A stretch of 64,000 nt of DNA from Diploscapter coronatus (Eukaryota > Nematoda > Chromadorea > Rhabditida > Rhabditidae). The stretch's first letter is position 1; each line of letters opens with the position of its first letter. Location of the stretch: the NCBI GenBank assembly GCA_964036155.1, contig OZ038422.1:60163201-60227200 (forward strand). Reading direction: 5' to 3'. Positions 44,615 through 57,699 of the stretch are shown here, in pieces. The notes under the pieces were generated by a model that ran no database searches, was not told the DNA's origin, and was given only the letters and a program-made list of their open reading frames with translations. A program made the translations under genes and the position numbers.

Positions 44615-47600
44615 AATTAGAGGTTAGTTTCCATTTCAGGAAACTTAGTTAGGTTTGTAAATGTAAAGTTAGAGGGTGAAATTACTAAAGTATTTATTTT
44701 CAAAAAACATTAGGTTTGTAAAATTTAAAGAAAAAATTATCGAGATAAATTTGAACTAAAATTATCAAGCTAGATAGAGGAATGTTATTTAAATTGCTTG
44801 CCATTGATGCTACTTTATGGAGTTTTGAAATTGAAATTCAAAGTTTTATTTTATCAAATTTTGTCAAAAATATTGAAATTGAAAATGGTAAGGAGTTTGA
44901 ATATGCAAAAATCTGAGTTATCGAAAATTTACTTATGAAATATTTTAGTGTTGGTGCAAATATTTACGCTTATTATTGTGTCTAGATTACTCACCTACTT
45001 ATTCATTTTTGGCCAGTCAGACATAATTTGGATTCCCTAAAATTCTATCCCAGCTACTTTAGAAGACCAAAATTCCGAAGAATTTGTGCAAGAACAATCT
45101 ATGACTTTGAAATGTCATGACATTTTTGCTCATTTTTTAAATTCTAGTGCTATTTTTAATTGTGCTTGTGGTTTCAAGAAAAGTATTTTGAAATTCCAAA
45201 AATTGCTTTGAATTCGATGTTTTATATTTACTAGTGCCATAAATTTTACATTTTCTAATCATAGCCCAAAACTTTTGCCTGTAAATTTTAAACAAATGTT
45301 AGTCAAAACTGCAAGTGTATTGCTTTCTCTCGCTAAGGGTATTCATGAAATTTGCCGATAAAATTCAAAGAGATCTAGTTTCAATGTGCTCAAGTTTTAA
45401 AATTTTAAATAAATTTTTTTTTAATTTAAAAGCCATAATATTAGCATGATTTTCTAATTTCACCGATTTTTTTATTTTTCAGTATAAGAATCAGATAACG
45501 CCAAGTCTTGTTTACTTTTTGAGTGTAAAAATCGTCATCTTCGCCTTCATCGTTTTCCTTTAGGTTCGATTTGTGCGATGAAAGTTTCGAAATTATTTTA
45601 TCAGATTTTTTAAAATTCTTGACGTCACTATTTCACTTTTCTATTTGGGAAAAATTACATCAGCTTATTCTATTGGACTAGTCCTCGTCATTAAACTACA
45701 AACTTTAGACTTTACTCAAATTTCTGTATTTCGTAGTTCCCCTTTTTTAGTTTCGGTCCCTCGGTTCTTTCAAATTTTGTCATTCAGTGTTTACCACCCT
45801 GTCAGCCACATCGTGGGTTAGAGTTTAGGTACCTAGAGTCCCTTGAAATAGCGCTACTTAGGCGGTTAGAGAAGTCTCTCCTCTGCGTCTATGCCTCTTC
45901 ATTATCTCTTTACCGTAATACCGTACCCCTTTCTCATTGGGGATGGGAGGAAATAAACCTGCTGGGGTGTGCTTAGGAGAGGGACGTGGCGTGCGCAATA
46001 ATCTTTTGCAAATGCGAAGAATGAACCAACTGGTCTATGCTTTCTTTTCCCTCGCTATTTTCTCAAAACGTGTGTTCTTTTCTCCTCTTCTTTCTCCCTA
46101 CTATTTCTTTGTTTTCTTTTTGTCTGCGCGCTTTCGATCGATTTTCTCTCAAAGACGCCGCGCGCGGTCGCCGCACGACCAAATTGCCAATTTCTCCGCG
46201 TCTCTTACGAATAAATGCTATTTCGCACCACTCTTACCTCTCCGACTGTCAGCACAAAACTAATGAGAGCTATCGTATTAAATTGCGAGAGAGACGGAGG
46301 ACGAGAGAGTCGGAAAGGGGGAAATAGTACGGCGAATTGAGGAGAGAGAGAATAGATGAAAGCGCTTTACACACAGCAACACTGAAAGATAATGAACGTT
46401 TGTGCCTCGGCGATGCGAGATGTCGCCGTGGCTAGAGTGTCATTTACCGAAAAGACGGGAAAATGGTGAAAAACGCGAGATCAATCGAGAAATAATTACA
46501 TCTCGAGATTTTTTGCTAGAATAGAAAAATGCTGATAAATTTGATAAGCGGTCAAACTTTAGATGAGATTTTTCGTGTTTTTTGAAGTTTCTAATTTCTT
46601 GAATAGCAAATTGGGAACAATGATAAATTTAATAGCGATAAAATCACATGAGAATTTTCTGAATCACGATTTTCCTGTGTTTTTGAAAGGCCCTAGAATA
46701 GTGAGTCACAAAAGGTTTTTGTTTCCATTATCAAAGTTCTTTTCTTCTCTAGTTTTAGATAGCTATTTCCCGGCGATGCATTTTGTTTATTATCATTTCT
46801 TTCTGCGCGTTTTCGATCTCTCGAGTTTTAGAGCTCTTTCGCTGCGCGCTCTGTTATTGCTCATCCACCATACACCTCGCATATTTTTGACTGGGGTACT
46901 TTTTCCAAATAATAAGTACTTCGTTCCCAAAAATGAAAACCTTGCTCCCAATAATAAGTATTTTGTCCCAAACACTTTTTCTTCATCTATTTTCCGCGTT
47001 TTGGGAGAAAGCGCTCTGTCATTGCTCATCACCACACGCTTCATATAATCGTTCGGAACGCGCGTTCTCTCCGTCTCTCAAAAAGAAGCCCGAGCAAATT
47101 GGGTCAGGAAATAGGAAACGGAGAAATAGCGCAAAGTGAAAGAAAAGGACGAAAAAATTAGAAGGGAAACAGAATGACGTAGAAATGATGTGTAAATACT
47201 GTATGAAAAAATCAACAGTTTGAACACTAATTACAGTAATTAATTTGAGGTAAATTGAGGTTTAACAGGAGACTATATTTGGTCTTATAGCTTTGGAGTT
47301 TAACTTAGGCTTCAAATTTCGATACTTTTTGCTCTGAAGATAACGACTTATTCCACATCACCTTGTTTATTATCTTAAAGTCGCTTATTAGAAATTTAGT
47401 CAATTTACAATAGATAGTGAAGTAATAAATTTAGAGTTGGCTAAACATGAAAGAATTGCTATCTTTTGTAGACGGAACGAAAACGAGACAGTTCTACTGA
47501 CTCAAACTCCCATGAAAAATGAGACGAATTCAGTGAACAATGACAGAAAAAAACCGAAGACATGAAGTAGAAATCGGCGCCAAATCAATAGAAAAATGAT

Positions 47601-47983
47601 AACACATGGCTTCTTGGAAAGTTCATCCATTTTTTATCCTCGTTATTTAACTCTAAAAGTAAGTGAACTTTCCGAGAAACCTAAAAATTTACATGAGTCA
47701 GAAAATGACATTTTGAGGATTTTAGAGACAAAAATGAACCATCCAAAGTCTAGGCAGTTTGACTAGGAAAGAAACGAAAAATGTATTGTGAGAATGAGTG
47801 AAAATGAAACCTCACACAAGATGAAAGAATACTTATCAAATGAACTAAACATTTTATTAAAATATGAAAATGAGGCAGATTTATAGCAAAACACATGTAA
47901 ATGAAAATAGTACATCCTGATACGCGGGGGACAACATTTAATTTGATAGTTCTAAAAATGGAAATTAAGAAAATTAAATTAAA
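44615..47983. other. Convergent intergenic region
   Basis: Between the 3' ends of the phosphorylase kinase gene (plus) and the chromodomain gene (minus). The left 1.2 kb is AT-rich. 45840-47150 is a mosaic of pyrimidine- and purine-rich blocks with repeated GCGC(T)ATTTC words and diverged direct repeats. Long ORFs on both strands there are shadows of the low-complexity sequence. No gene supported. Confidence 0.5.
46830..47040. repeat. Diverged direct repeats
   Basis: GCGCTCTGTTATTGCTCATC near 46848 recurs as GCGCTCTGTCATTGCTCATC near 47008. Between them AATAATAAGTACTTCGTTCC recurs as AATAATAAGTATTTTGTCCC. Confidence 0.6.
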
Positions 47984-50900
47984 TTAAAATTCTAAGATGT
48001 TGACGGAGTGACCGTTGACGGTGACTTGATTTATGATCATATTTCGGTGGTATTCGAAATTTGTGGGGGCGTTTTGTGTGGGGGGTTGTTGTTGGTTAGG
48101 AGCGGTGGTAATCTGAAATTTCAATTCTAACCATTCAAAGTGTAATTTTAAGCGGTGATTTTCGCTAAGAGTCTACCTTTCTGGAAATTCAAAATTTGCA
48201 CCGACTACTATTGCTTCGTTCATTTGAGTTAGCCATACCAAGTTATTTTGAATATTTTTAAAAGGAGTTTCTCGAGGTAAAAATTTGAGCTCAAGTTTTT
48301 TTTCATTCATCTAGCTAAGACAATAGACTCGTGTGCAAAACGTGAATCACACTCTACTCAAATACAAAACAAAACAGCTCTGTTTATTTAGTAATTTAGC
48401 ACCACTGGTAGAGGAAATACAGTAATCTTAGGCATTATCTCTATCGTCTTTATGTACGACCTCTCGACCCCTCACTCTTGGGATAGCGCAATATTTCCCT
48501 CTATCTAACTCAATCCCTCTAGCCATACGCATAATTACAGCCTGTCATCATTCGTAATCGATTAGTTTGTGATCGACCCATTTCATTATATTTTTCTCCC
48601 GACTGGACTAATTTATTCAGCTATTGTTGGGAGAAAATTGATTACCGATTCCGCCGAGCGAATTTCGTTTTTGATTTGCTCGATGGCGTTACGCTTCTCC
48701 CGTTCCCGGTCCCGCTCCTGAAATTGATGAATAAGATTCTAATTGAAGACTTTCTCGCTCAAATTGGCTACATCGCAGCATGAAATGTCGACTTCGAACC
48801 GTTTCATACGCAATTTTCCCTACATCAGAAAATTGGGATAGGAATTTGAGATCGAAAAAAAAACCTTATATTTAGAAGAGCCAAATGAGTTTTCGAGATT
48901 GCTAATCAAGGGAAAATTCGATATCAATTTGATCGGCGAGGTTAACCGGAGCAGAACGTTTTTAGATCTCCGAAAATGATTTAGTGGGAGCATAATTATG
49001 ATCATTTTGCGCCAGTCATTTTCGCTGTTTTCCGATATGATACAAAATTCGAATTTCGATGCGCAGTGGAATGTTGCTGTCTGGCGAAATAACTCAACTT
49101 TTCGCAAATTTTTAATTCGAGGAAAAATTTTCAATTGCGATTTACTCAAGTGTACTCCAGACTATTGAAAAACGATGGAAAACGGGGTTAGCAAATCGAT
49201 ATCGTACTTTCAGAGTCCGTTTGAACGTTGAATGAAAGCGCTTTTATTTGCGAGATATGGGACCCTGATGTCCAAATTTCGCAATTTTAGACGGTTTTGG
49301 GAGAATTGTTCAATTGCAAAGTTTGAGGAAAATGTCCAGTTTGTCGGACAAAAACAATTTCCCATGCTTATCAATTAGGAACCCGGTCAGATGGGTCGAA
49401 AAAAGTGATCGACAATTTCTAACGCATAATTCGAACGTTAACTTTGGCATTATGGCATTTCTACTCATATTTTATGTTGCAACAACACTTCAGGCAGTCG
49501 ATTTGTTTGAAGAGAACAAAAAACGAACCGCCACTTGGATCTGCTCCATTTTGTCCCCACTCGCGCCCACAATGAACGCCCTCTCCGGCATCAAGTCCTT
49601 CAGCTCCTCCTCCTCGTCTGGCGACAAGCCCGTCATCATTTGCACCGAAGTCGACATTCCTAAACCAATTCTCCATTGTTCAACTTCAACTAAGGCTTCT
49701 TAGAAAGCTCATCCAGTTACTAGCCAGCCACTCATTTGGAAAGTTAGTCCAACCTATAGAATGAATTTTAGTTAATGAACTTTCCAAATTGGTAGTAATG
49801 AATGAACTGAATGAGTTCCCCAAGAATCCGTCAAATTCCATTTTCATTTTCGTTCATTCATGGACGAAAATGAAGTGTGATTAAAATTGGCTAATGCAGC
49901 GATATTAGATATATATGCAAAAAGCTAATCCTCGTCGACTTAATTTGGATTTGGATTAAGATTGGATTTGCGAGAGAGATAGCCCAACGAGGCGAGGAAC
50001 GGCGGCGGTGCAAGTGATTAGGGGATTTCCGTGAGAACTAAGTCAGTGCAAGTGCAGGGATTTCCGTCGGATAACGAAAACATTGTTTTTACTTGAACAG
50101 GAATTTTCAAAGTTCAAGAACTTTACAATCGAAGCTGAAGATGAATTCGAAACTTTCGGTGAGATGCTTGAAGTCAAAATTCGTTGCTTTTTGCAATGCA
50201 CCCTTCCCGGAAATATCCCATAAATTGGCTCTTTCTGTTATTTCGATCAAGGACGAGTCAGAACTGGACACAAATGTCGGAATTGTATTTCGGACGAATC
50301 ATCCCCGATCGTGTGCACTAATTAATGGCACTGTAAAGGGTTATTCAAAAGGTCGCATGGTTGCACCTTTCCGAAAGAAAGCCAATAGAGTGGCATCATA
50401 GGAAAAGTGTAACTTTTTGAACAAGCCTCTGTTGTAATCATACATGCTTGTGGTGCATGTAATGGATGGGCGAATATTCACCTACCGACGAGGAAGGAGT
50501 CCCCGGTTAGCGTGGGTGGGGTAATCCTCTCCTCTTCCTCCTCGTCCTCGTCCTCTTCACGTTCGTCGCTCTCGCCGGACGCGGTCTCGGGCACTTTCTC
50601 GTACGACATCGTTACTTTGTCGTCCTTTGGGGCTGATTCGGGTTTCACCTGAAAATACAATTTTTGCGTATGATTTTTTTTCATGAAGGGATGACTCTGG
50701 ATTTGCTTGAAAAAGTCAGCATTCATTTTGAAGATTTGTCGCATTTTACGATTGTGTTTTGTCCATTTTTACAAATTCCCGCGCACGTGTCAGCAAAGAG
50801 CGCTCGCTGCAAAAACAACAACGAGTGAGCCAGGGCATATTCAAAGGGCAACAAACAGAGAAAGACTATGGGAAAACGAGAGCGCACAATTCTAAACAAA

Positions 50901-53900
50901 GAAGAAAAACTGTAAGAGGGAATCGCGCTAATGCGCAATACCCATCGGGGACTTTGAAATTGGTCTGAAAGTGCAAAATTCGAAGTTGCGTTAAATCCTT
51001 TTGTTACAATGATACAAAATGAGTCATTCATCGAGCTTTCACGGGAAATTTCAAATAACGCGCTCTTTTCCTTTTCGACTTTGACTTTGCATCATAACGT
51101 ATCAACTACAATCTCGGGATTTTCCTCGGAAATACGTCGTGGGATTCGCGATTTATAGTCGGATTTTCACATTACAAAATCGAAAATAATTTCATACTGT
51201 AGGAAAGAGGTAAGGAAAAATGATAAATGGGGCTTTTGAGAAGATGGGAGAGAGGGTTTGACAAATGATTTCTTAAACTTGAAAATGTCTGAAGTTGACT
51301 CATTTTACACTTCGGCTTGAAGATCAACCTTAATTTTAAAGTTTGAAATTCGAAAAAGTAACATCATTGCTTCGTAACCAAACATAATATATCCCTTTTT
51401 CAAGAAATTTTTTAATCCACGACTCTATGATGTTATCACTGGGTTCGAAATCTGAAAGGTCGAAAACAAGAAGAGAAGGAATTGTTTTAGGCCAGTCTCT
51501 CCTTTTCGCATGCTATTTCTCGCTTTTCTAACCACTGGAAATAAGCGTGCACCACGTATGTTGAGGACCGAATGATACAATTTTTCCAGTTTGCCTTGAA
51601 GATTTTGAAATTGGCATACCTCGGATTTACTGTCCTGGTCCTGCTCTTCCTCGTTGGCGTTGACCTTTTCCTCGACCTTATCTTTGATTTCGTCCTGCTT
51701 CGGCTCGTCCTTTGATTCATCTTCTTCCATGGGCTCGTCAATTTCAGGCGCAGCTTCCTTTTCCTTTTCTTTTTCCTTCTCCTTTTCCTTGTCTTTCTTT
51801 GGCGGGGTAGCTTCGGGTTCCTGAACATTTTCCTGGTTCAACTTTCAGAAAATGTTTACTGAACCTCAGTCGTTGCCTCCTTAGGACTCTCATCTTTGGC
51901 CTTTGACGTAGACGGTTGCTCTTCGGCGTCTAAATTTTGTCCTTGATATTTTGTCGGTACTTGTAAGTTACCCACCATGCTCACTGCTTGATGAACTGCT
52001 TTCTTCGCGGATATCACCGCCAGCTAGTCTTCGAGGTCGTTTTCTTGGGGTCTAAAATCGAGACTTCAATTTTGATGTTCAAAGTTGTTTTTATTGAAAG
52101 ATATTATCAACGTTCTTCTTCTTTATTAGCATTTTCCATAAATGATTGAACTTTAAAAAAAAAAAAAGAAAAACTACAAATTTACACTACCTCATCCTTT
52201 TCCTTCTCCTCTTTCTTGGGCTGTCCTCTGCCTCTTCTTGGAGGGGGTGTAGGTGGAGTTTCCTTCTCTTTTACCTCTTTGGCCTCCTTCGTACCGCCGC
52301 CGCTGCTTCCAGCCGAGCCACGCCCTCGTTTCTGACCACTTCCGCCTAAAATGGAGATTGAACTTTTTATGGTCCATTAAATTAAATCGATTTAAAAAAA
52401 ATCGAAGACTTATGAACTTCGGACTTTGGTTTTTAGAGTTTCCAAATTGACATTTTATTGAACCCCTATTTGGAAAATTAACCCAGTGTTTTATCTCGAA
52501 AACTTAGGTGAAATTTACAAATGAATAATGGTTGAATGAGCGAGCTTTCTGAGAAAATAAACTGATCGAATATTTGAGGTACCTGCAGCGGGTTCCTTCT
52601 TCTTCTTGGTGGCTTCGAATTCCTCCAGCAAACGTTCATCGAAAATGTTCTCGCGCGGTTCCCATGTGTTGTGCCTGAAAACGGTCATCATTCATGTTGT
52701 CCGCGTTTGTTGAATTCTTTATGACTGAGAGAATAGTCGTGTGTGTGAAAGGAAGCGGGGAAGAAATTTTAATGAGTCAGGAGGGATTTGCATTTTAGCT
52801 GCAATTGAAAGAAACAATTACCCTATTTTTAATTTCGACAATTTTTTAAAGTAAATTTCATCTTTCCTACTTTAGAATTGAAGCTGTTAGAAATTTCAAG
52901 TCCCCGAATTTACCGTGGTTTCGAATTTATTGGCTACAAAACAAAATCGTGCTGTGCGAGACTTTGTTGTCAACTCGTGTATGTCCAGTCATTTCTCAGC
53001 TCCCTCTTCTCTCACATTATATTTACTTCGTCTCCAAATGACAGTAATCTATAGTGCGCATCTATACAAAAAAAAGAAGAAAACACTGCGCAAACGCAGA
53101 GAAGCCAGAGATACAGACGCAAGGCTAGAGGAGAGAGAAGCCAGAGGAAATTATGACAGCCGACTGGACACAGAGAATTGGAAAAGGGGAAGACGCAGAG
53201 TAGGGAGAAAAGAAAGAGGCGAAATTAAGGACCCACGAGGGCCCTGACAGCGCAAGATTTACGGACGGATCCCTAGAACTACGACGGAATTGCTATACAC
53301 TAGTTGCGGAAACATCAAAATGCTTCTAAAGTTGCGTTTTCTTTCTAAACTTTGTTTTGAAGGTGAAAACATTTTAGCTTATCTATTGAAAAATCAAACT
53401 ACAAAATGAAAAAAGCTGGTAAGATTTCTGAAAATGACAATCAAGAGAAATTTTGTACATGGAAAATCTGTCAGATTTGAATGTGAAATAAGAATTTAGG
53501 ATAGGCTAAAATTAGGCGCAATTGAGAAATAATTGAATTCGGCATGAATAAGATAGGAAGGGATTGAGAGATATTGAAATCGAGGTCTCGGAAAAAGGGA
53601 AAATCAATCAAATTTAATTTTATGGAAAATTCGCTTACTTGCTACTCCATCCTTTCCACTTGACAAGATACTCTGTGGTTCCCTGAAATTTCAAAACTTA
53701 ATTGATTTTTTTTTTTTCCATTTTTGGTATTTGCTCGGATTCTGATATAGGTTTTCTTGGTTTTGGAAAGTTAATGGAACAAAAATACGATAAAGTTTTT
53801 ATTATTCTGCGAACGAGATTTTCCGGTATGACAGTCGCATCTATTCTGTGCTATAAATCTTCTCTATCTTGCGTCAAAGATATTCTAGTGATACAGATAA

Positions 53901-55390
53901 AAATAATATCTTCGAGAAAAATGAGAGATATACGAAAAATGACCGGATGATTTTCCGATGATTAGAGACAAAGCGTCCGCGTTACGGTTAGTACCAGTTC
54001 AAGCGGCGAGTGTCGATATCTTCTAGAGGGTCAACTAGAGAAATGATGATCGATTGATTAACGATAAAGTGGTCAGAAAGAGGCAAATGATAGGTTTTCG
54101 GCGTGATTATCGGCGCTGATAATTCTCATTTTCTCATTAGTCGAATCTGATAGGGGAGGGTTGATTAGACTAGAAATCGTACTATTTTTATTCTTGTGTC
54201 AGAATTTTCATGGGCTTTTGATTGATTTCTTCGAAGTTGAAGCTATGTCAATAAAGTTGAAAGTGATGTTGATTTTTCTCGGACATCAAATTTAAAGATC
54301 CCTCTGATTTTCTACGTACCACAGATTTTTACCTAATAATGACAAGGTCCGTTCCTTCATTTCCTGCAGCGAGCACAACATTACCGTGTTGCCATAGCAC
54401 TAACCAATTAGAACAAGACTACCGGTGCACAAACCCATCAAGCTGCGCAGGTACATGGCATATTTTACTAGGTTTTTTCACGGATGAATGAGTGGCGGGA
54501 CGAAAATCGTAATGGACTTATGCGATGTTCGTCTAGTAATCTACTAATATGAAAAGTCCTGCTCAAAAATCAATTTTTTGTCATATTCTGTGTGCAAATT
54601 TCTAGTGTTTCATAAAAATCTAAGATCGCCAAATTTGTGCACTTTTTCTAGCCTATTAATCCTTCCAAAATAGGTCTCGTTTCAAATTCCCGAATTCCTG
54701 AAAATTTCGATTTTGGCCTAGTTGATCTTCGGGGGGTGTTGGCTATCTTTTCTTCCCTATTTCCCCTTGTGCGCTCTCTTTCCGACTAATAATACGCGGG
54801 TGCTATGCGCGCATTCTCTATTCCTCAGCCTCTAGCGCTATTTCGCCGTTTCTTCTCATCTTTTCCCTCAGTTTTCCCTCGTCTTTTCCAATTTCCAATC
54901 GATATTCCTCTCTTACATCAAAAATAGCACCACACTCATATATGCAAAATACAACGAAAGACCGAAGATCAAAATTATAGACGAGCATGGTAAAAAAAAA
55001 ATTTGCCTAGAGACTAGTTACAGGAAGCGCTAACGATGATGAAGTCTCGGGCTAGCCTACATTCGCAAAATAATGAAATTTTTAAAGGAATATAAAATTA
55101 AAAGGAAAAACCGTTGAAAATGTATCACAGAATCAGAACCAATATCTTTCATTTCGAAAACAAGTTGACACTGATTTTTGATTTCCTAGAACAAAAAAAT
55201 CCAAGTTGTTTATTTTTTGTTGAAATAAGATCTTCTCACTTTTAGATGATATTTCGCTGTTACAAAAATCGATGCCAACTTTTTAAGTAGAATTCCCTGA
55301 AAATCGACAAAACGAAAAACCTACCTTTCTTTTCCTCTCTTTGAGCAGTTTTTCGACAGCGAAAACGTTGCCTTCGTCTATCGGCTCCAT
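47984..55390 (-). CDS. Polycomb/CBX-type chromodomain protein (CEC-like)
   Basis: Eleven exons, 399 aa, all phases agree: 55390-55325, 53682-53639, 52674-52583, 52345-52191, 52051-51976, 51929-51865, 51832-51620, 50648-50486, 49659-49535, 48717-48646, 48112-47984. The first three exons encode an N-terminal Polycomb-type chromodomain, a reader of methylated histone H3: VFAVEKLLKERKRK, EYLVKWKGWSS, HNTWEPRENIFDERLL. The aromatic cage positions (F in VFAV, W of KWKGW, and NTWEP) are kept. Then come AT-hook-like basic motifs (PPRRGRGQPKK, PRKRPRRLAGG), a long acidic Lys/Glu-rich stretch, and a C-terminal strand-rich end (INQVTVNGHSVNILEF). No chromoshadow domain, so not HP1. C. elegans cec-1 is the nearest relative I can name, not proven orthologous. 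The ATG is nine bases after a cgtttcag acceptor. Two introns exceed 900 bases. Confidence 0.85.
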
Positions 55391-56557
55391 GTTTTTTCGC
55401 TGAAACGAGGAAACATCGATAAAACGAAAATATCCAAATATAACAAAATAGGACTAAATATGGGATAAGACAATCATAAACAAAACTAAAACGGTGTGGT
55501 TGTCTATGTCTGTCTCTAGAAAGTTGTGTGTGTGTGCGAGAGAGGAATAGGAAAAAGACAGGGATAGAGAGAGAGTGGTAGTGCTAGCAGGGAAGACATC
55601 GTTGAGAAACGAGAAAAATATGAAATAGTCATTGAAAGCGAGAGGAACAAGAGGCAGAGACGAGAGAAATAGCACGCGAAAGACGACGGGCCTTCGCACA
55701 CTCCGCATTTCTCTCTTTCTGCAAATTTCCCCTCGCTTCTCTGCGTTATCTCGTTTTCCAATAATCTTTAGGAGTTTTTATCTGGGTCTCTAAAATTGCC
55801 ATGCTATTTTCATATTGGCCATTTCGAAGCGCAGTGTCTCCGTCCGACCTTCGTTCCCGCACAACACACCCAATCTATACACCCTCGCCGAAAGAAAAAA
55901 GAAAGATGCTCTTTTTCTCTGGCGAAATTATTTCCTTCTCGTCGCGCTATTTCATTCCTCGTCATCTTTTATCTAGCGCTATGATTTTCTCCTTTAACTT
56001 TATTTATTCCTCTCAATAGCACTATTTCAAAGTTTTTTCTTCTCTAAAACTATTTCAACCTTCTCACACCCTTTCAAACCTTTGGCAACATTTTCCCAAA
56101 CCCCTCCTCGTCTGGGCTCTCCCCGCGACACTGATAGTGTACGGGAGGAAGCACTCCATTTTTCTTGCTTTTTTTCTTTTTCTCGAACGCACCACATTTT
56201 GCAGCGAATCATCAATGTCCATCAGACGTTGGAGAATCAAGAAAATCGAAACTAAAACGTAGAAGAAAATGAAGGTACTACAAAAGCAAAAGACAAACAT
56301 AGCTCAAATCTACATGCAGAATCTCAAAATCTCGCAAAAAATACATAAATATTATATTTTCATATCACTTTGATCTAACATCTAAGCAATGCAGATGTTT
56401 GCATAAACATTACAAAACGATCGCAGAAAACCTTTCATGAAATTTCAATGTTCCAACTTTCTAGCTGGAATTTTGTTCACTTTTCTGAGCTCTTCAAAAT
56501 TTATCTAAAAAACTCGAATCGTCTGATTCCCACGTGTATCTCTAACTAAACATTCGT

Positions 56558-56905
56558 TTGCGAGTGAGTGAGTGCCTGTTCATCATCATTGCCGCTGTAA
56601 CAACATGCTGCTACGGCCCTATGCTTTACCCAGACGGTTATTTATACAGTCTCCCACTGTTAGCCCTTTATGCTTATGTCTTCCTGTCGGCACTCATTTT
56701 GGTACTGTTTCTCTTCATCCATCACGCTCTCAATAGGCACTTTTACTTCCTGTTCGGAAATCCCCCCATATCCAAACAAAAATGCATTATCCAACAATGT
56801 GAAAAGTTCTTGAAATTATCGGACAAAAATCGAGTAGGAAAAAGACAATTTAAAATTGTAGTTCTTCAAACCGAGAAATCTCAATTTCATAGGGATTATG
56901 TATAG
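56558..56905 (+). CDS. Candidate membrane-protein exon, unidentified
   Basis: An open stretch starting MRVSECLFIIIAAVTTCC and continuing through LLALYAYVFLSALILVLFLF to basic residues looks like signal or transmembrane segments rather than a chance shadow. The second half (after HHALNR) becomes Lys/Gln-rich and may be intron. No domain is recognised. The helix followed by a basic end faintly resembles the last helices of an adhesion-type receptor, but I cannot support that. It could belong with the exon-like pieces at 57173-57357 and 57516-57649. Confidence 0.3.
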   Translation: MRVSECLFIIIAAVTTCCYGPMLYPDGYLYSLPLLALYAYVFLSALILVLFLFIHHALNRHFYFLFGNPPISKQKCIIQQCEKFLKLSDKNRVGKRQFKIVVLQTEKSQFHRDYV

Positions 56906-57172
56906 CCTAATGAGTGCCTACCCCGACCACGCACGAGAAAGGGAAGACCCATCTAGCGCTAATGGTAAATGCCACTTAGACTGAGAATATAGGGGCTTTA
57001 GGGGTTTTGAGCTAAAATTTCAAATCTACCATGCTAGATACAATGTTGTTGTTTTCCAAGTAAAGTGTTGGCTAGGCGTTCTAATGGACTGAATTAATAG
57101 AGAATCTACTATTTACTCTACTCGTTTGCATATTAATCATTCAGTAATTCATAAATATTTATATTTCGTCAG

Positions 57173-57649
57173 AATACGAAAATGCTGCGGCTGCAACCTC
57201 GTGCGGTGAAACCTCCTTCTTACTGCATTCTGAGAACGACAAAGCCCAATCCCAGGAGGCAGTACCAGAGTACATCAAAGAAATGAGACGACCCTTTGCG
57301 AGTGACATAGAAAGATTGAGATCGCCTATTTTATCAGACGAAATTCAAGCAAATTGAACGTTTCATTCTGTTTCTTGTTGCTACTAATTTGCAGCTACAT
57401 TTTCAGAAGAAACAAATAGAAATTTTTCGAATTTTGGCATCATCAAAACTTTCTTCCCCCAACTCTCCGAACTCGTGAAACAATAGGGAAATTCGATTTG
57501 GAAAACATTTTTCAGCAAATATCAGCACCATCTTTGATTACTTTGCTATCTCTGGATTGTTGGCAAATTTTTATGATCCAATCCTCGGAAAAAGTTTCTG
57601 GTTCGCAGCTGGACCAATTTTAGCGGGACTTCGCCATGAGGAGGATTAG
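57173..57649 (+). other. Two candidate coding exons of an unidentified gene
   Basis: After a atttcgtcag acceptor, 57173-57357 reads EYENAAAATSCGETSFLLHS and on through VPEYIKEMRRPFASDIERL to a TGA, the look of a cytoplasmic tail. After a tttttcag acceptor, 57516-57649 reads NISTIFDYFAISGLLANFYD, ILGKSFWFAAGPILAGLR, then a stop. Each ends in its own stop, so they cannot both be internal exons of one transcript; they may be alternative last exons or remnants. No known family is recognised. Confidence 0.3.
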
Positions 57650-57699
57650 ATCCCAAGTTACTACTGTATTTCTTCAGGCACATTTCCCTACTACAACTT

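Noticed and set aside
46563..47048. 161-codon ORF on the plus strand
   Set aside because: Spans diverged direct repeats and pyrimidine tracts; phenylalanine/leucine-rich with no recognisable motif.
48820..49149. 109-codon minus-strand ORF within the chromodomain gene
   Set aside because: Lies in an intron whose flanking exons join in phase without it; contains no good splice sites of its own.
47600..49830. Repeated GGAAAGTT(C/A)ATC words as an inverted-repeat transposon
   Set aside because: Copies near 47610, 47665, 49690 and 49735-49790 are short, diverged and irregularly spaced; no clear element boundaries.
52915..53247. 110-codon plus-strand ORF, Arg/Glu-rich at its end
   Set aside because: Lies antisense in an intron of the chromodomain gene; the charged end is a translated AGAGGC-type purine repeat.
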